Shown here piece by piece: positions 41,472 through 52,018 of a stretch of 55,026 nucleotides of DNA; within the stretch, counting starts at the first letter, position 1, and each line of letters starts with the position of its first letter. The DNA comes from Hyphococcus sp. (lineage in GTDB: Bacteria > Pseudomonadota > Alphaproteobacteria > Caulobacterales > Parvularculaceae), in assembly GCA_028285645.1 (NCBI GenBank), contig JANQOV010000095.1:1-55026 (forward strand). Reading direction: 5' to 3'. The notes under the pieces were generated by a model. It saw only the letters and a program-made list of their open reading frames with translations, searched no databases and was not told the DNA's origin. The position numbers and the translations under genes are program-made.

Positions 41472-43058
41472 CTATTGTTTTAGGCGTATCGATAGTTCTT
41501 GTAAGTAAGGTTCATAATTTCGCCATCGCTCAAGCGACGTTGCGTAGATTGGTCGCCGCACTTGATTGTAGCTAGCACTAAAAACTGGCCCGGCCGCCTT
41601 ATAAAACGACAAACAATTCGCTTCCCAAGGCAAGCCAATTGCATTCAACAAATTCTGAATGGTTTCCTCAGTGTTCGCGACAATATCTTCATAGTGTATT
41701 TCAAATAACGGTGGGTTGAGTATGGCGCGCCAATTTCTCATCAGTTGCTTATACACTCGACAATAATGAGCGAGATGCTCCAAAGAATTGTAGTAAGGAT
41801 TATGCGCTTCGAAATTTGACGTGTACAAAGACCAGCATGTGGCCATGAGCTGGCGTTGGCTATGAATTATGATAGCATCGGGAAACAGTAATCGTATAAA
41901 TCCCAATATTTCAAAGTTTCCAGGCAACTTGTCCGTGATGTATTCGCCATCGAAATCATACTTAAAAAGCTTATCCAAATATGCCTCTCGAGCCTCCAGA
42001 AGCAATTCCACCTCACTGTTATCCGTTAAGTTAACATGTTCGCCCTTTTCCATTTCCATACGACGCTTCAAGTATAAATTGTGGACATTGTGAGCAATCG
42101 ATAATTCTCCGCCGCGAACAACTTGCGAATGTGACCCTAGGATCTGTTCAAGTAAAGTCGTCCCGGATCGTGGTAGTCCAACAATGAAGATTAACTTCAG
42201 GTCGATTGGTAGCGGCTCGATAGGGGCTGCATAGCAATCTGCAGGATAGAGACTAATGATTTTCTTCGCCCGTTCTTCAACGCGTATCGGGTCATAGATA
42301 ACGTTTCGCCGACGCATTAGTTCTAAAGTTGCCTCATTCCCCCGCCGAAAATATGTAAATGCCCGATCAAAACGATTTGCCTTTTCATAAATTTTGGCGA
42401 GTGCAAAACTCAAATTTGCCTCGTCCTCCTTGCTGATGGTGTGCTGCCGACTATTGCGTTCAATGCGCTTTGTTAGAGAATCTTCTAAAGTTGGGGTGTC
42501 TATATCCACTAAGTTGTAAATTGCGGAAGCAAGGTTTGGAAATAGTTTAAGAGCATGTTGATAGGCTGCTTTTGCCTTTGTTATCTCTCCTTGCATCTTA
42601 TGTAGATGTCCTAAAACGACATAAGTTGCCCCTTGCATCGGATGTTGCCGCAACAATTGATCTGCCGCGTCTTTCGCCTCATCTAAATTTTGCGCTGATA
42701 ATGCTGATAATGCCCAACCCTCAAAATAAGCAACTTCGTGAACTGCCTGACCTGCCGCACGCTTATACGACTCAGCAGCTTTGTCCCATTGGGCCATAAT
42801 GCGATAAACTGCACCCAATCGAGCCGAGACTTTGGCATTTTGGGGCTCCACTTTTAGCCACTCCTCCAGTGTAAGCACTACCCGTGTGAGGTTTCCTTTC
42901 GATTGTTCTATCTTGACGAGAAGGTTGTAAGCTGCGGAATACTTATTGTCTTGCTTCAAAATATCTATGAGGATTTCTTCTGCACCATCCGATTGACCGG
43001 CACGATGTAGGTCCAAAGCCCGACTATATTGAATATCAATATCGTTTCCGTCTTCCAT
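41472..43058 (-). CDS. TPR-repeat sulfotransferase (second copy)
   Basis: A 528-residue relative of the protein at 37054. TPR units occupy the first half (for example AAYNLLVKIEQSKGNLTRVV, ATYVVLGHLHKMQGEITKAK), and the sulfotransferase half has IFIVGLPRSGTTLLEQILG and HSQRQLMATCWSLYTSNF. Both genes end with the same pattern, RRPIYATSLERWRNYEPYL here and RQPIYASSMQRWRNYEENL in the other, so they are clearly paralogues. The stop lies 12 bases from the stop of the exported MBL-fold gene, which is convergent. Targets unknown; two copies close together suggest two sulfation steps or two acceptors. Confidence 0.88.
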   Translation of the reverse strand: MEDGNDIDIQYSRALDLHRAGQSDGAEEILIDILKQDNKYSAAYNLLVKIEQSKGNLTRVVLTLEEWLKVEPQNAKVSARLGAVYRIMAQWDKAAESYKRAAGQAVHEVAYFEGWALSALSAQNLDEAKDAADQLLRQHPMQGATYVVLGHLHKMQGEITKAKAAYQHALKLFPNLASAIYNLVDIDTPTLEDSLTKRIERNSRQHTISKEDEANLSFALAKIYEKANRFDRAFTYFRRGNEATLELMRRRNVIYDPIRVEERAKKIISLYPADCYAAPIEPLPIDLKLIFIVGLPRSGTTLLEQILGSHSQVVRGGELSIAHNVHNLYLKRRMEMEKGEHVNLTDNSEVELLLEAREAYLDKLFKYDFDGEYITDKLPGNFEILGFIRLLFPDAIIIHSQRQLMATCWSLYTSNFEAHNPYYNSLEHLAHYCRVYKQLMRNWRAILNPPLFEIHYEDIVANTEETIQNLLNAIGLPWEANCLSFYKAAGPVFSASYNQVRRPIYATSLERWRNYEPYLQELSIRLKQ

Positions 43059-43298
43059 GCTCGTACTTTCTTCAACGGTGGCGTCAAAGGCAGGCCTAAT
43101 AGAATATATAGACGTTCCACTATTTCACGATAAGGGATATGCAAGACTTAGCCAATCGCAACAACCATGTCGTGACGTTCGATTGTTCATGGGTTGCAAA
43201 AGCGATGATGCTTGATAAGCGACTGATACGTACCATCAAGCCACGGCAAATTCTGACGACAGAGCTAAAAAATTAGTTGATTTTGGACAACTTAGAAT

Positions 43299-43639
43299 TG
43301 GTGCGGGCGGCCGGACTCGAACCGGCACGAGATTGCTCTCGACAGATTTTCATACCCGGCTACGGCTTTCGCCGCCGACGCCTCCCCCAATTAAATGGGC
43401 GCCGTTTGGGGTCTGGACTATCCCTTCGTCGTAGCCGGTTGCCCGGCTTTAGACGCCGCCCGTCTAGTCTCTACACCTTCCGCCATACTCAACTCGGCGG
43501 CTTGGCTCGGGATCGGCATGAGTCCGTATAAGGACTTTTAGCTTTCCCCGAATTTGAGCGGTTCTACTTCCGCCGTTTCCAACGGAGCACTCAAAGCGTG
43601 GTTTAAGTCTGTTGCGTCTACCTGTTCCGCCACGCCCGC
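43299..43639 (-). tRNA. tRNA-Leu(UAA) interrupted by a group I intron
   Basis: The 5' exon (43639-43605) starts GCGGGCGTGGCGGAACAGG and ends ...ACAGACTT; the 3' exon (43350-43302) starts AAAATCTGT and ends GCCGCCCGCA, with CCA encoded at 43301-43299. Joined, they give a normal type II tRNA: acceptor GCGGGCG/CGCCCGC, anticodon stem ACAGA/TCTGT with loop CTTAAAA (anticodon UAA), a long variable arm CGAGA/TCTCG and T arm GCCGG-TTCGAGT-CCGGC. The exons total 84 bases plus CCA. The interruption follows the first anticodon base, the exact position of the tRNA-Leu group I intron of cyanobacteria and plastids. Confidence 0.93.
43351..43604 (-). ncRNA. Group I intron in tRNA-Leu(UAA), 254 nt
   Basis: A self-splicing intron, by its features: the 5' exon ends in U and the intron ends in G, as in group I introns; a guide segment GAGUG downstream of the 5' splice site can pair with the exon end through a U-G wobble; and the core has GTGTAGAGACTAGACGGG and GACGAAGGGATAGTCCAG, matching the P7-side conserved blocks of tRNA-Leu group I introns. 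It is compact and has no reading frame for a homing endonuclease, so it is probably not mobile by itself. Confidence 0.88.
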
Positions 43640-43948
43640 AATTTTTAAAATCCTAAGGGGTGATTTTCCCTCACGGGATATTGCGGGGCATTGTATTTCT
43701 CTTGCCCCCCAAATGACCCTCAGCGTCAATCACGCCTCGGTTTCTTTTTGTACCTCACCTCGTTCAACAATTTGTTTTTGCTACTCTATTTAACATTGCC
43801 GCAAACATGAAAAAAGTGCTTGCCGACAGATTTTAAGTTTGCACCTTTGTCTGCATTTTTGCGGCGATTTGCGAGAATCCCGCCTAGCCAGTTCACTATG
43901 CGCCCGTAACACTGTTCTGCGTGAGAGTTGCATGGAAGGATCGCCGGC
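43640..43948. other. Non-coding interval between the tRNA-Leu gene and alpA
   Basis: No gene-like frame. The promoter of the leftward tRNA should lie in the first 60 bases; AT-rich TTTTAAAAATT directly precedes the tRNA 5' end. Further right is the leader of the alpA-type gene with GGAAGGA as ribosome-binding site. Confidence 0.45.
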
Positions 43949-44323
43949 GTGACGCACAGACTCAAGAAAGGCGGTCGGAGAGGGCTGCAAGGACTGGCCG
44001 AAGAATTGGCGGATAGACCCAAGTCAGAACTGCCACTCAACCGTTCTCAAACCCCGCTAAAAGACTTCTCATCGGAAATCCTGAAGCGTCAGACAGTCCG
44101 CCGAAAAGATCTTAGACGTTTAGTGCCGCTCTCGGACACCACCATCTATGAACTTGAGCAGAAGGGACAGTTTCCCAAGCGGTTCTACTTAACCCCCCGT
44201 TGCGCCGTCTGGCCCCTCGAAGAAGTCCTGGCGTGGGTCGATGAGCGACGCGCCGCGTGCGAGACTGGAATGGCGGACCGAGCGCCGCATCCGGATTACC
44301 GCCTGCGCAGCGCTAATGGATAG
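43949..44323 (+). CDS. AlpA-family regulator
   Basis: A 124-residue protein with an AlpA-type HTH at its C-terminal half: VRRKDLRRLVPLSDTTIYEL, then EQKGQFPKRFYLTPRCAVWPLEEVLAWVDERR, the typical pattern of prophage/island excision regulators. The N-terminal part is basic. GTG at 43949 with GGAAGGA upstream is chosen; a TTG at 43928 would extend it. It faces the integrase gene tail to tail, separated by 18 bases. AlpA proteins usually activate an integrase or act as excisionases for the island. This one is likely linked to the neighbouring integrase. Confidence 0.85.
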   Translation: MTHRLKKGGRRGLQGLAEELADRPKSELPLNRSQTPLKDFSSEILKRQTVRRKDLRRLVPLSDTTIYELEQKGQFPKRFYLTPRCAVWPLEEVLAWVDERRAACETGMADRAPHPDYRLRSANG

Positions 44324-44341
44324 TTACCGTATACTGTCGAA

Positions 44342-45598
44342 TTAAAGCGCGGGATTCGCATCGTAAACGGACATATCTTCGGGGATGTGAACCGGCTTTC
44401 GTTTCTTTCCGGCCGCCCAGGCGTCAATCATGTCGGCCCATTCTTGCATCATGTGACGGCGCTGGTCGGCATATTCGGCCTTGTTGTAGACACCTCTCGA
44501 AGACCGGCGATCTTCGTGAGCGAGGCTCTTTTCAATCCAGTCGCGGTTGAAGCCGAGTTCATTCAAAAGCGTAGAACCGGTGCGGCGGAGATCGTGAACA
44601 GTGAACGGCTCCAGCGGCAGCGCCGCTTCCGCCGCCAGCTCGTGAGCGCTGGTGGTGATCCGGTTAAAGGTCGCATTCGAGACCGGCCGGAATGTGTCGT
44701 AGCGCGACGGAAAGACATATCGGGACCCGCCCGCGCAGGTCTTGAGGGCGACCAGAATGTCGAGCGCCTGACGGGAAAGGTAGACATTATGCGGAAGGTC
44801 CGTCTTCATCCGTTCCTTTGGTATGGTCCAGACCGCATCCTCGAAATTAATTTCGTCCCAGGTTGCGTTGGAAACTTCGCTCTTGCGCTTTAACGTCAGT
44901 AGAATGAATTTCACGCCGAGTTTCAGCGTCGGGTTGGCCGCAATTTCCTCAAGCACGCGATAAAGGATTCTGATTTCCGACGGCGACAAGGACCGATCCC
45001 GCGGGCGCACCTTCGCGATCGAACGTGGATCGATTTCATCAGTGGGATTGTCGACCTTGATGCCGTGCATGTTTGCGAAATTGTAGATGAGCTTGATGAA
45101 CTCGCGAACGTGCAACGCCGTTGACGGAGCGCCGCGTTTCCTGATCCTATCGCAAAGCGCGCGGACATCCTCCGGCGTCACTTCGCGAAGCGTGAAGTTC
45201 CCGAGGGCCGGGAGGAGATCGCGATTGACGATATGCCGACGCATGTCACGGGTGGATTCCGAGATATCCTCATCGTTGAGCCATTGCGTCGCGAGTTCGC
45301 CGAACGTGCCCTCCGCCTTTGAGCGCGTCTTCGCGCGCTTCTTCTCCTTTGCCGGAGAGACGCCCTCCTCGATCATGCGCTTGGCGTCGATCAGTTTCTC
45401 TCGGGCGGCGGCGAGCGTAATTCCGTATTTGCCATAGCGGCCGATGGTCAGCGTCTCGCGCCTGCCATTGATCCGGTAGTCGTAGCGGAAGGTCTTCGTG
45501 CCGGTCTTGGAGACCGACACATACATCCCGTCGCGATCCGCAACCTTGTACGGTTTATCCTTTGGTTTCAGCCCCTTAATCGCAATGTCCGTAAGCAT
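44342..45598 (-). CDS. Tyrosine recombinase / integrase (DUF4102-containing)
   Basis: A 418-residue integrase. The N-terminal DUF4102 arm-binding domain has MLTDIAIKGLKPKDKPYKVADRDG and TLTIGRYGKYGITLAAAREK; the core has catalytic residues in LLTLKRKSEVSNATW (Arg), FTVHDLRRTGSTLLNELG (His and Arg), KSLAHEDRRSS (second His) and VYNKAEYADQ (nucleophile Tyr). Start ATG at 45598, the usual MLTD opening. The gene begins 292 bases from the 3' end of guaA, and repeats resembling integrase arm sites (TACCGTCAG copies) lie in that gap. Integrases of this type often insert islands at the 3' ends of tRNA genes or of guaA. Confidence 0.92.
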   Translation of the reverse strand: MLTDIAIKGLKPKDKPYKVADRDGMYVSVSKTGTKTFRYDYRINGRRETLTIGRYGKYGITLAAAREKLIDAKRMIEEGVSPAKEKKRAKTRSKAEGTFGELATQWLNDEDISESTRDMRRHIVNRDLLPALGNFTLREVTPEDVRALCDRIRKRGAPSTALHVREFIKLIYNFANMHGIKVDNPTDEIDPRSIAKVRPRDRSLSPSEIRILYRVLEEIAANPTLKLGVKFILLTLKRKSEVSNATWDEINFEDAVWTIPKERMKTDLPHNVYLSRQALDILVALKTCAGGSRYVFPSRYDTFRPVSNATFNRITTSAHELAAEAALPLEPFTVHDLRRTGSTLLNELGFNRDWIEKSLAHEDRRSSRGVYNKAEYADQRRHMMQEWADMIDAWAAGKKRKPVHIPEDMSVYDANPAL

Positions 45599-45890
45599 TT
45601 CACACCCGTCTGTCAATTTTTACCGTCAGGCCGAAATGGCCCCTTTTTCAAGAAAACTACTCATAATATCAGTGCATTAGTTAAATTTTTTACCGTCAGC
45701 CCCATTTGAAAGGGTGACGGTAAAACGGTTTTAGGGGGTGCGATGCAATTTGTATACCGTCAGGCGATACCGTCAGAATGGTCCGTTGGCAGGCGATAGA
45801 AGGCGATAGATACCGAGAGAAAATCGGTATCAACTCATTGTTTTTATTGTATTTATCGTGCGTCGGCGATAGTTCAGGAGAGACGCGGAA
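45599..45890. other. Integrase-guaA interval with arm-site-like repeats
   Basis: TACCGTCAG occurs directly at 45621, 45691, 45755 and 45768, with a near-inverted copy (GTGACGGTA) at 45715-45723. GGCGATA repeats occur at 45763, 45793 and 45803, and a stem GATACCGA-GAGAAAA-TCGGTATC lies at 45809-45831. Such clustered repeats beside an integrase and a known insertion gene fit an attachment region with integrase/excisionase binding sites. Confidence 0.6.
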
Positions 45891-47480
45891 TCATTCCCAC
45901 TCGATGGTGCCGGGCGGTTTTGACGTGATGTCATAGACAACGCGATTAACGCCGCGGACTTCGTTGATGATGCGCGTTGCGCAGCGGCCTAAAAACTCAT
46001 GACTGAACGGATAATAATCCGCTGTCATGCCATCCGTGGATGTCACTGCACGCAAACCCAGCACATAATCATAAGTGCGCCCGTCGCCCATGACGCCGAC
46101 CGTCCGTACCGGGAGCAATACGGCGAAAGCCTGCCAGATTTCATCGTAAAGCCCCGCCTTTCTGATTTCATCGAGATATACGGCGTCGGCCTTGCGCAAG
46201 ATGTCGGCCTTGTCGCGGGTGATTTCGCCGGGAATGCGGATCGCAAGGCCCGGCCCCGGAAACGGATGGCGGCCGACAAAATGATCTGGCAGGCCGAGCT
46301 CGCGGCCGAGCGCACGCACTTCGTCCTTAAAAAGTTCCCGCAAGGGTTCGACAAGTTTTAAGTTCATCCGCTCCGGCAGGCCGCCGACATTATGGTGCGA
46401 CTTGATCGTGACCGATGGCCCACCGTCAAAGGAAACGCTTTCAATCACGTCGGGATAAAGCGTTCCTTGCGCCAAGAATTCGGCGTTCTCAATCTTGCCC
46501 GCTTCTGCTTCGAATACATCGATGAATGTGCCGCCAATGATCTTGCGCTTTTGTTCGGGGTCATCAACGCCGGCGAGCTTGCCGAGGAACAAGTCTTCCG
46601 CCTCCACATGAATGAGCGGAATATTGTAACTGTCGCGGAACAGCCGGACGACCTCTTCGCCCTCGCCAACGCCATCGATGTTCGCGCGCATCAGCCCTGT
46701 ATCGACGAACACACAAGTCAGTTGCTCACCGATCGCTTCGTGGATGAGCACCGCCGCAACAGATGAATCAACGCCGCCGGAAAGCCCGCATATAACGCGC
46801 GCATCGCCCACCTGCTCTCGGATTTGCTCAATCGCTTCTTCGCGAAACGCCGCCATGGTCCAGTCGCCGGATAGACCCGCGATCTTTTTGGTGAAGTTGT
46901 CGAGGAGCTTAGCGCCGTCGGGCGTATGCGCCACTTCAGGGTGGAACATAACGCTGTAAAACCGCCGCGCTTCGTTGACCGCAATCGCAAACGGCGCGTT
47001 GGGGGACGTTCCCACCACCGAAAAACCCTCCGGCAATTTGGTGACGCGGTCGCCATGGCTCATCCACACGGGATACTTGCCGCCCACCTCCCAGACGCCT
47101 TCAAAGAGCGGGCTTGCCTCATGGATTTCAACATCGGCGCGGCCGAATTCGCGTTCATCGCTCGGCTCAACAAGACCGCCAAGCTGGGTCGCCATGGTCT
47201 GCTGGCCATAACAAATGGCGAGAATAGGAACGCCAAGATCAAACACCGCATCGTCGGCGCGCGGGCTTTCCTTGACGGTAACGCTCGACGGCCCGCCGGA
47301 AAGGATCACCGCCCTGGGCGCATATTCATCAAGGAACGCATTATCGACGCGATTGAAAGGATGGATTTCGCAGTAGACGCCGCTTTCCCGCAATCGGCGG
47401 GCGATCAACTGGGTGACCTGGCTGCCGAAGTCGATAATGAGAACGCGTTGGTGATGGGCGGCGTGGGGATCAAGGGTCAT
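45891..47480 (-). CDS. guaA: GMP synthase (glutamine-hydrolysing)
   Basis: A 529-residue GuaA that converts XMP to GMP using glutamine and ATP in the cytoplasm. The class I glutamine amidotransferase domain ([10 protein letters not shown], then [16 protein letters not shown] with the nucleophile cysteine, later MFHPEVAHT) is followed by the ATP-pyrophosphatase loop [12 protein letters not shown] and the dimerisation domain ending [15 protein letters not shown]. Length and all motifs are normal, so the gene is intact although an integrase lies just past its 3' end. It follows the methyltransferase gene by 10 bases on the same strand and probably shares its message. Confidence 0.97.
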   Translation of the reverse strand: MTLDPHAAHHQRVLIIDFGSQVTQLIARRLRESGVYCEIHPFNRVDNAFLDEYAPRAVILSGGPSSVTVKESPRADDAVFDLGVPILAICYGQQTMATQLGGLVEPSDEREFGRADVEIHEASPLFEGVWEVGGKYPVWMSHGDRVTKLPEGFSVVGTSPNAPFAIAVNEARRFYSVMFHPEVAHTPDGAKLLDNFTKKIAGLSGDWTMAAFREEAIEQIREQVGDARVICGLSGGVDSSVAAVLIHEAIGEQLTCVFVDTGLMRANIDGVGEGEEVVRLFRDSYNIPLIHVEAEDLFLGKLAGVDDPEQKRKIIGGTFIDVFEAEAGKIENAEFLAQGTLYPDVIESVSFDGGPSVTIKSHHNVGGLPERMNLKLVEPLRELFKDEVRALGRELGLPDHFVGRHPFPGPGLAIRIPGEITRDKADILRKADAVYLDEIRKAGLYDEIWQAFAVLLPVRTVGVMGDGRTYDYVLGLRAVTSTDGMTADYYPFSHEFLGRCATRIINEVRGVNRVVYDITSKPPGTIEWE

Positions 47481-47490
47481 GGTCGGGGTC

Positions 47491-48807
47491 TTAGCCGTTT
47501 CGTTTCAGAGTCGCGACAAAAAAACCGTCAGCGCGCAATTTGTCCGGGGTGATCCGCAAGGCGCCTTGCGGCGTTACGCAAGGCTCAAGGGCGACGCGCC
47601 CTTCATCGGTGAGGAGCCCTGAGGCGTTGATGGCATCGAGCGCCGGGGTCACCGAAAAATCAGCATGGTCTTTCAAAAACGCCTCTAACCGGTCTTCGTT
47701 TTCCTCCATGAGGAAAGAGCACGTCACGTAGACCATTCGACCGCCCGGCTTAACGAACCTTGCCGCCTCGCGAAGCACCACATCTTGCTCGGCGATCCGC
47801 CGTTCGAGCTGTTGCTCCGTCAGGCGCCATTTCGCATCGGGATGGCGCCGCCATGTCCCTGCCCCCGTGCAAGGCGCATCGACAAAAACGACGTCGAGCT
47901 TTTCGCGCAAGCCTTCCAACGTTTCAGCGCCGGTTTTTGGATCAATGATCTGCAAATTGCGAACGCCCGCCCGTTTGGCGCGGGCGTAAACTGGTTTGAG
48001 GCGCCGCGCATCGCGGTCATAAGCGTAAAGCTGGCCGGTGTTTTCCATGAGCGCAGCAAGCGCCAGCGTCTTGCCGCCGCCGCCGGCGCAATAATCCATA
48101 ACCTGCGCGCCTTTGATTGAACCCGCAGCAGCAGCGGCGATCTGGCTGCCAAGATCTTGCACCTCGACCCAGCCTTTGTTGAATGCCGGGATGATCGTCA
48201 CCCCCGGCGCGCGTTCGCTGGGCGGCGGCGCAGCGATCCTCGCAGCGGTCGATAACACTGGCGCTTGTTTGCCCTTCACGGTCTTCAAGGCGGCAAGAGA
48301 TTTTTCGGGCGCGACTTTTAAAGTGTTGAGCCGTAGGTCGACATCGGCCCGTTCGGCAAAGCTTTCCATGACTGCAACTGCGTGTTCGCCAAAGGCGCGA
48401 TGGATATGCGGCGTCAACCATTCAGGATAGTCACCGGATATATGGTCCGCCTGCGCCCTATCCATCTCCGCAGCGGAAAGCGCCTTCCTCTCCGCTTCAG
48501 TTAAGGCGCCGGGGCCGTGTGGCTCTTCTGCCGCCGCCTCTGCGAGATCTTCAACGTCCATCCGCCACAGAAAGCGCAACGTCCCGAGCGCAAGCCCGCG
48601 GACGTCGTCTGCGCCCATTGTCGCGAATAAAGAATTGCGCCTGCGCAGCGCATCAAGACAAAGCCCTGAAATCCACGCACGGTCCTTCGCACCCGCATAG
48701 CGGTTATTACGCGCCCAATCGGCGATCGCCGTTTTCAAGGGAACCCGGCGGTTTTGAAAATCGCTCAAAATTTCGATTGCCGCCGCGAGACGTCCGGACA
48801 TGCGCAT
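47491..48807 (-). CDS. RsmB/NOP-family RNA cytosine-5 methyltransferase
   Basis: A 438-residue SAM-dependent methyltransferase of the RsmB/F-Nop2 class. An N-terminal helical NusB-like region ([19 protein letters not shown]) leads to the catalytic domain: [17 protein letters not shown] (SAM-binding motif I), [20 protein letters not shown] (motif IV with its cysteine) and [13 protein letters not shown] (motif VI with the catalytic cysteine). It methylates cytosine in rRNA, probably of the small subunit. ATG 48807 or 48801 may be used. Upstream of guaA and probably cotranscribed with it. Confidence 0.93.
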   Translation of the reverse strand: MRMSGRLAAAIEILSDFQNRRVPLKTAIADWARNNRYAGAKDRAWISGLCLDALRRRNSLFATMGADDVRGLALGTLRFLWRMDVEDLAEAAAEEPHGPGALTEAERKALSAAEMDRAQADHISGDYPEWLTPHIHRAFGEHAVAVMESFAERADVDLRLNTLKVAPEKSLAALKTVKGKQAPVLSTAARIAAPPPSERAPGVTIIPAFNKGWVEVQDLGSQIAAAAAGSIKGAQVMDYCAGGGGKTLALAALMENTGQLYAYDRDARRLKPVYARAKRAGVRNLQIIDPKTGAETLEGLREKLDVVFVDAPCTGAGTWRRHPDAKWRLTEQQLERRIAEQDVVLREAARFVKPGGRMVYVTCSFLMEENEDRLEAFLKDHADFSVTPALDAINASGLLTDEGRVALEPCVTPQGALRITPDKLRADGFFVATLKRNG

Positions 48808-48911
48808 GACCGACAGTATTCCTTTGTTGTAAGGCCCAACGACCGGGATGGACCCTAACCCCTTGTTTGCTTCGAACCACAACGCAGCGGCGCCCTATGC
48901 CTTGCCAGTAG

Positions 48912-49328
48912 TTACGGTGTCTTGAAGAATTGCTCTGGGTCGCCGGCGTCTAGGCCGTCAAGCTCACCGCAATACCGCCAACCTGACTTCTTTAGCAATG
49001 CACGCATTGCAGTATTGGAACGGTTGGTGGAGGTCCAAACTTCCCGCCCTCCCTGGCTGTTGAACGAAAGCAAGCTAGCTCCCAGGCCACGCCTCCTGGC
49101 TCTTGGGTCGACGATGAGCAAAGAAACAAACGGCTTCTCAAAGAAGTATTGATGGTCGAGACAGCAAAACGCGCAAATCTCGTTTTGTTGTAACGCCACG
49201 CTCAGGCCGCCGCGTGCGGCCACGGATGAGATGTACTGAGATCGGTTTTCCGACCCGATCACCATCTCATCTATTGCAATCGCGCGATCGATTTCGGCTT
49301 GCTCCGTTGCCCGTCGCGTTATCACCAC
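48912..49328 (-). CDS. GNAT-family N-acetyltransferase
   Basis: A GNAT acetyltransferase of about 138 residues. The acetyl-CoA-binding motif A is VSLLIVDPRARRRGLGASLLSF (R-R-x-G-L-G), with FFEKPF before it and ALLKKSGWRYCGELDGLDAGDPEQFF at the C-terminus, typical of the family. The start is uncertain: GTG 49328 or 49325 gives the usual VITRRAT opening, whereas a TTG at 49370 gives a longer N-terminus without support. It is a single gene upstream of the methyltransferase gene, 100 bases away on the same strand. Substrate unknown. Confidence 0.82.
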   Translation of the reverse strand: MVITRRATEQAEIDRAIAIDEMVIGSENRSQYISSVAARGGLSVALQQNEICAFCCLDHQYFFEKPFVSLLIVDPRARRRGLGASLLSFNSQGGREVWTSTNRSNTAMRALLKKSGWRYCGELDGLDAGDPEQFFKTP

Positions 49329-49639
49329 ACCACCCACAATTCGTTGGCGCCGCACCCACGCCAGAAACAAATCACCCTACACATCAACTTTGTCCGCATA
49401 GCTGACATCCCAGAACTAGCCTTTATTTCGCGGACCTCGCCTTAATCGCTTTTGTGGAAATTCTCGAATTTCTTCCACTCATATCGTCTAACGGTCAGCG
49501 GTCATGAATAGGTCCGGCACCGAATACGCGGGACCCTTTGCGGAACAAGCCGCCCTATTCAGCGATAGGCTTTTCCCGTTCTGGTTGTTTTTTCCTTCTG
49601 GCGCAACTCTTGCTATCCTCATGGTTTCAGATGTGGCGT

Positions 49640-49924
49640 ATGGAGTCTGTCATGGGAATGATTGCGGCGTCGCTTTGGCTTTTGGCGAGCGGCGAAATTT
49701 ACACAAGCTATCCGGCGTTTGGCGACGAGATTGAAGAGCAATATAGGAACTCCCGGGTCGAAGCGGTTGTCGATAAGGGAATCGTGCGCGAACTCATTAT
49801 TGACTGCGGAAGCGGCGCGGAAGGCGTCATGGTGCATGATGTTGTCGGCGATGTTTTTTGCGACTCAAAAGATCAATGCCACGAAGGTTTGTCGACAGCG
49901 ATTGAACGGACGTGCGCAAAGTAA
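49640..49924 (+). CDS. Hypothetical small exported protein
   Basis: A frame of about 94 residues. With ATG 49640 (or 49652) the N-terminus is a hydrophobic export segment (MGMIAASLWLLASG), and the rest is short and acidic with four cysteines, in LIIDCGSGAEG, VFCDSKDQCHEG and IERTCAK, spaced as two possible disulfide pairs. That pattern suits a small periplasmic protein. No strong ribosome-binding site is visible and I do not recognise the family. It lies between the GNAT gene and guaB, convergent with guaB. Confidence 0.5.
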   Translation: MESVMGMIAASLWLLASGEIYTSYPAFGDEIEEQYRNSRVEAVVDKGIVRELIIDCGSGAEGVMVHDVVGDVFCDSKDQCHEGLSTAIERTCAK

Positions 49925-49932
49925 GACTGCGC

Positions 49933-51411
<1,479 letters not shown>

Positions 51412-51460
51412 CTAGTTCTCCATCCTCAATAATTCGGCGCTAAAATATGCATACGGAATT

Positions 51461-52018
51461 TCATCCCGCCCCCTCGAAAGGTCCGATCAGCGCTTCGCCG
51501 GGACAACCCACATCAAGGGCAATGGCTGCGCCCACCGCATAAGCGACACGCTCCTTTGGCGACTTGCCGCCGCCTTGCATGGCGTAGTCAGCGCCGAGCG
51601 CATAATCCGCGCCGGAGCCGCACGCCCAAAGCCGTCCCGCCGGCACTTCGGAAATCGCAAGCTGGTTGTCGAAATCCCAGATGCGGCCTGACTTATGCGC
51701 GATAATGCCGTCGACGCCGTAAGAGGCGCCGCTGTCGGCGCCCTTTTGACCGCCAAGGCCAAACTCTTCGAAGGTCAGCCGCAGGAATTTGAAAACATCA
51801 AGCACATTGGCCGTTTCTTCGGGGAAGCGTTCGCCAGCAAGCTGCAGATATTGCTCGTAAACGCTTTCGTCGCCGCTAAGGCCGATCACCCAGTCGCCGA
51901 ATTTGAGCCATTTCGACGCCGATGACGGCGACGGCGTATCGCCAATCGTTGCGCGATCATTGCATCCTAGCCAGAGTTCCTCCGTTTCCGGATCATAAAG
52001 CGCGCAAAGAATGGTCAT
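51461..52018 (-). CDS. Proteasome-like Ntn-hydrolase
   Basis: A 185-residue protein related to proteasome-type N-terminal nucleophile hydrolases (20S beta/HslV-like fold): after Met, Thr2 could act as the nucleophile ([11 protein letters not shown]), followed by strand-loop elements ([30 protein letters not shown]) and the glycine-rich [18 protein letters not shown]. The last corresponds to the SGxxYALGAA-type signature of the proteasome beta fold. Its start overlaps the rlmE stop by four bases (ATGA), so it is probably cotranslated with rlmE. No HslU-like partner is nearby, and it is not the standard HslV. The substrate is unknown. Confidence 0.8.
   Translation of the reverse strand: MTILCALYDPETEELWLGCNDRATIGDTPSPSSASKWLKFGDWVIGLSGDESVYEQYLQLAGERFPEETANVLDVFKFLRLTFEEFGLGGQKGADSGASYGVDGIIAHKSGRIWDFDNQLAISEVPAGRLWACGSGADYALGADYAMQGGGKSPKERVAYAVGAAIALDVGCPGEALIGPFEGAG

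Noticed and set aside
45809..45831. 8-bp stem hairpin as guaA terminator
   Set aside because: On the minus strand it has no T-tract; it is listed only as part of the attachment region.
25429..45890. A second copy of the guaA 3' end as attachment site
   Set aside because: A similar CCACTCGA string at about 25475 lies inside the LysR gene and matches over fewer than 10 bases; no real direct repeat was found.
46926..47552. Plus-strand frame of 208 codons
   Set aside because: Antisense to guaA.
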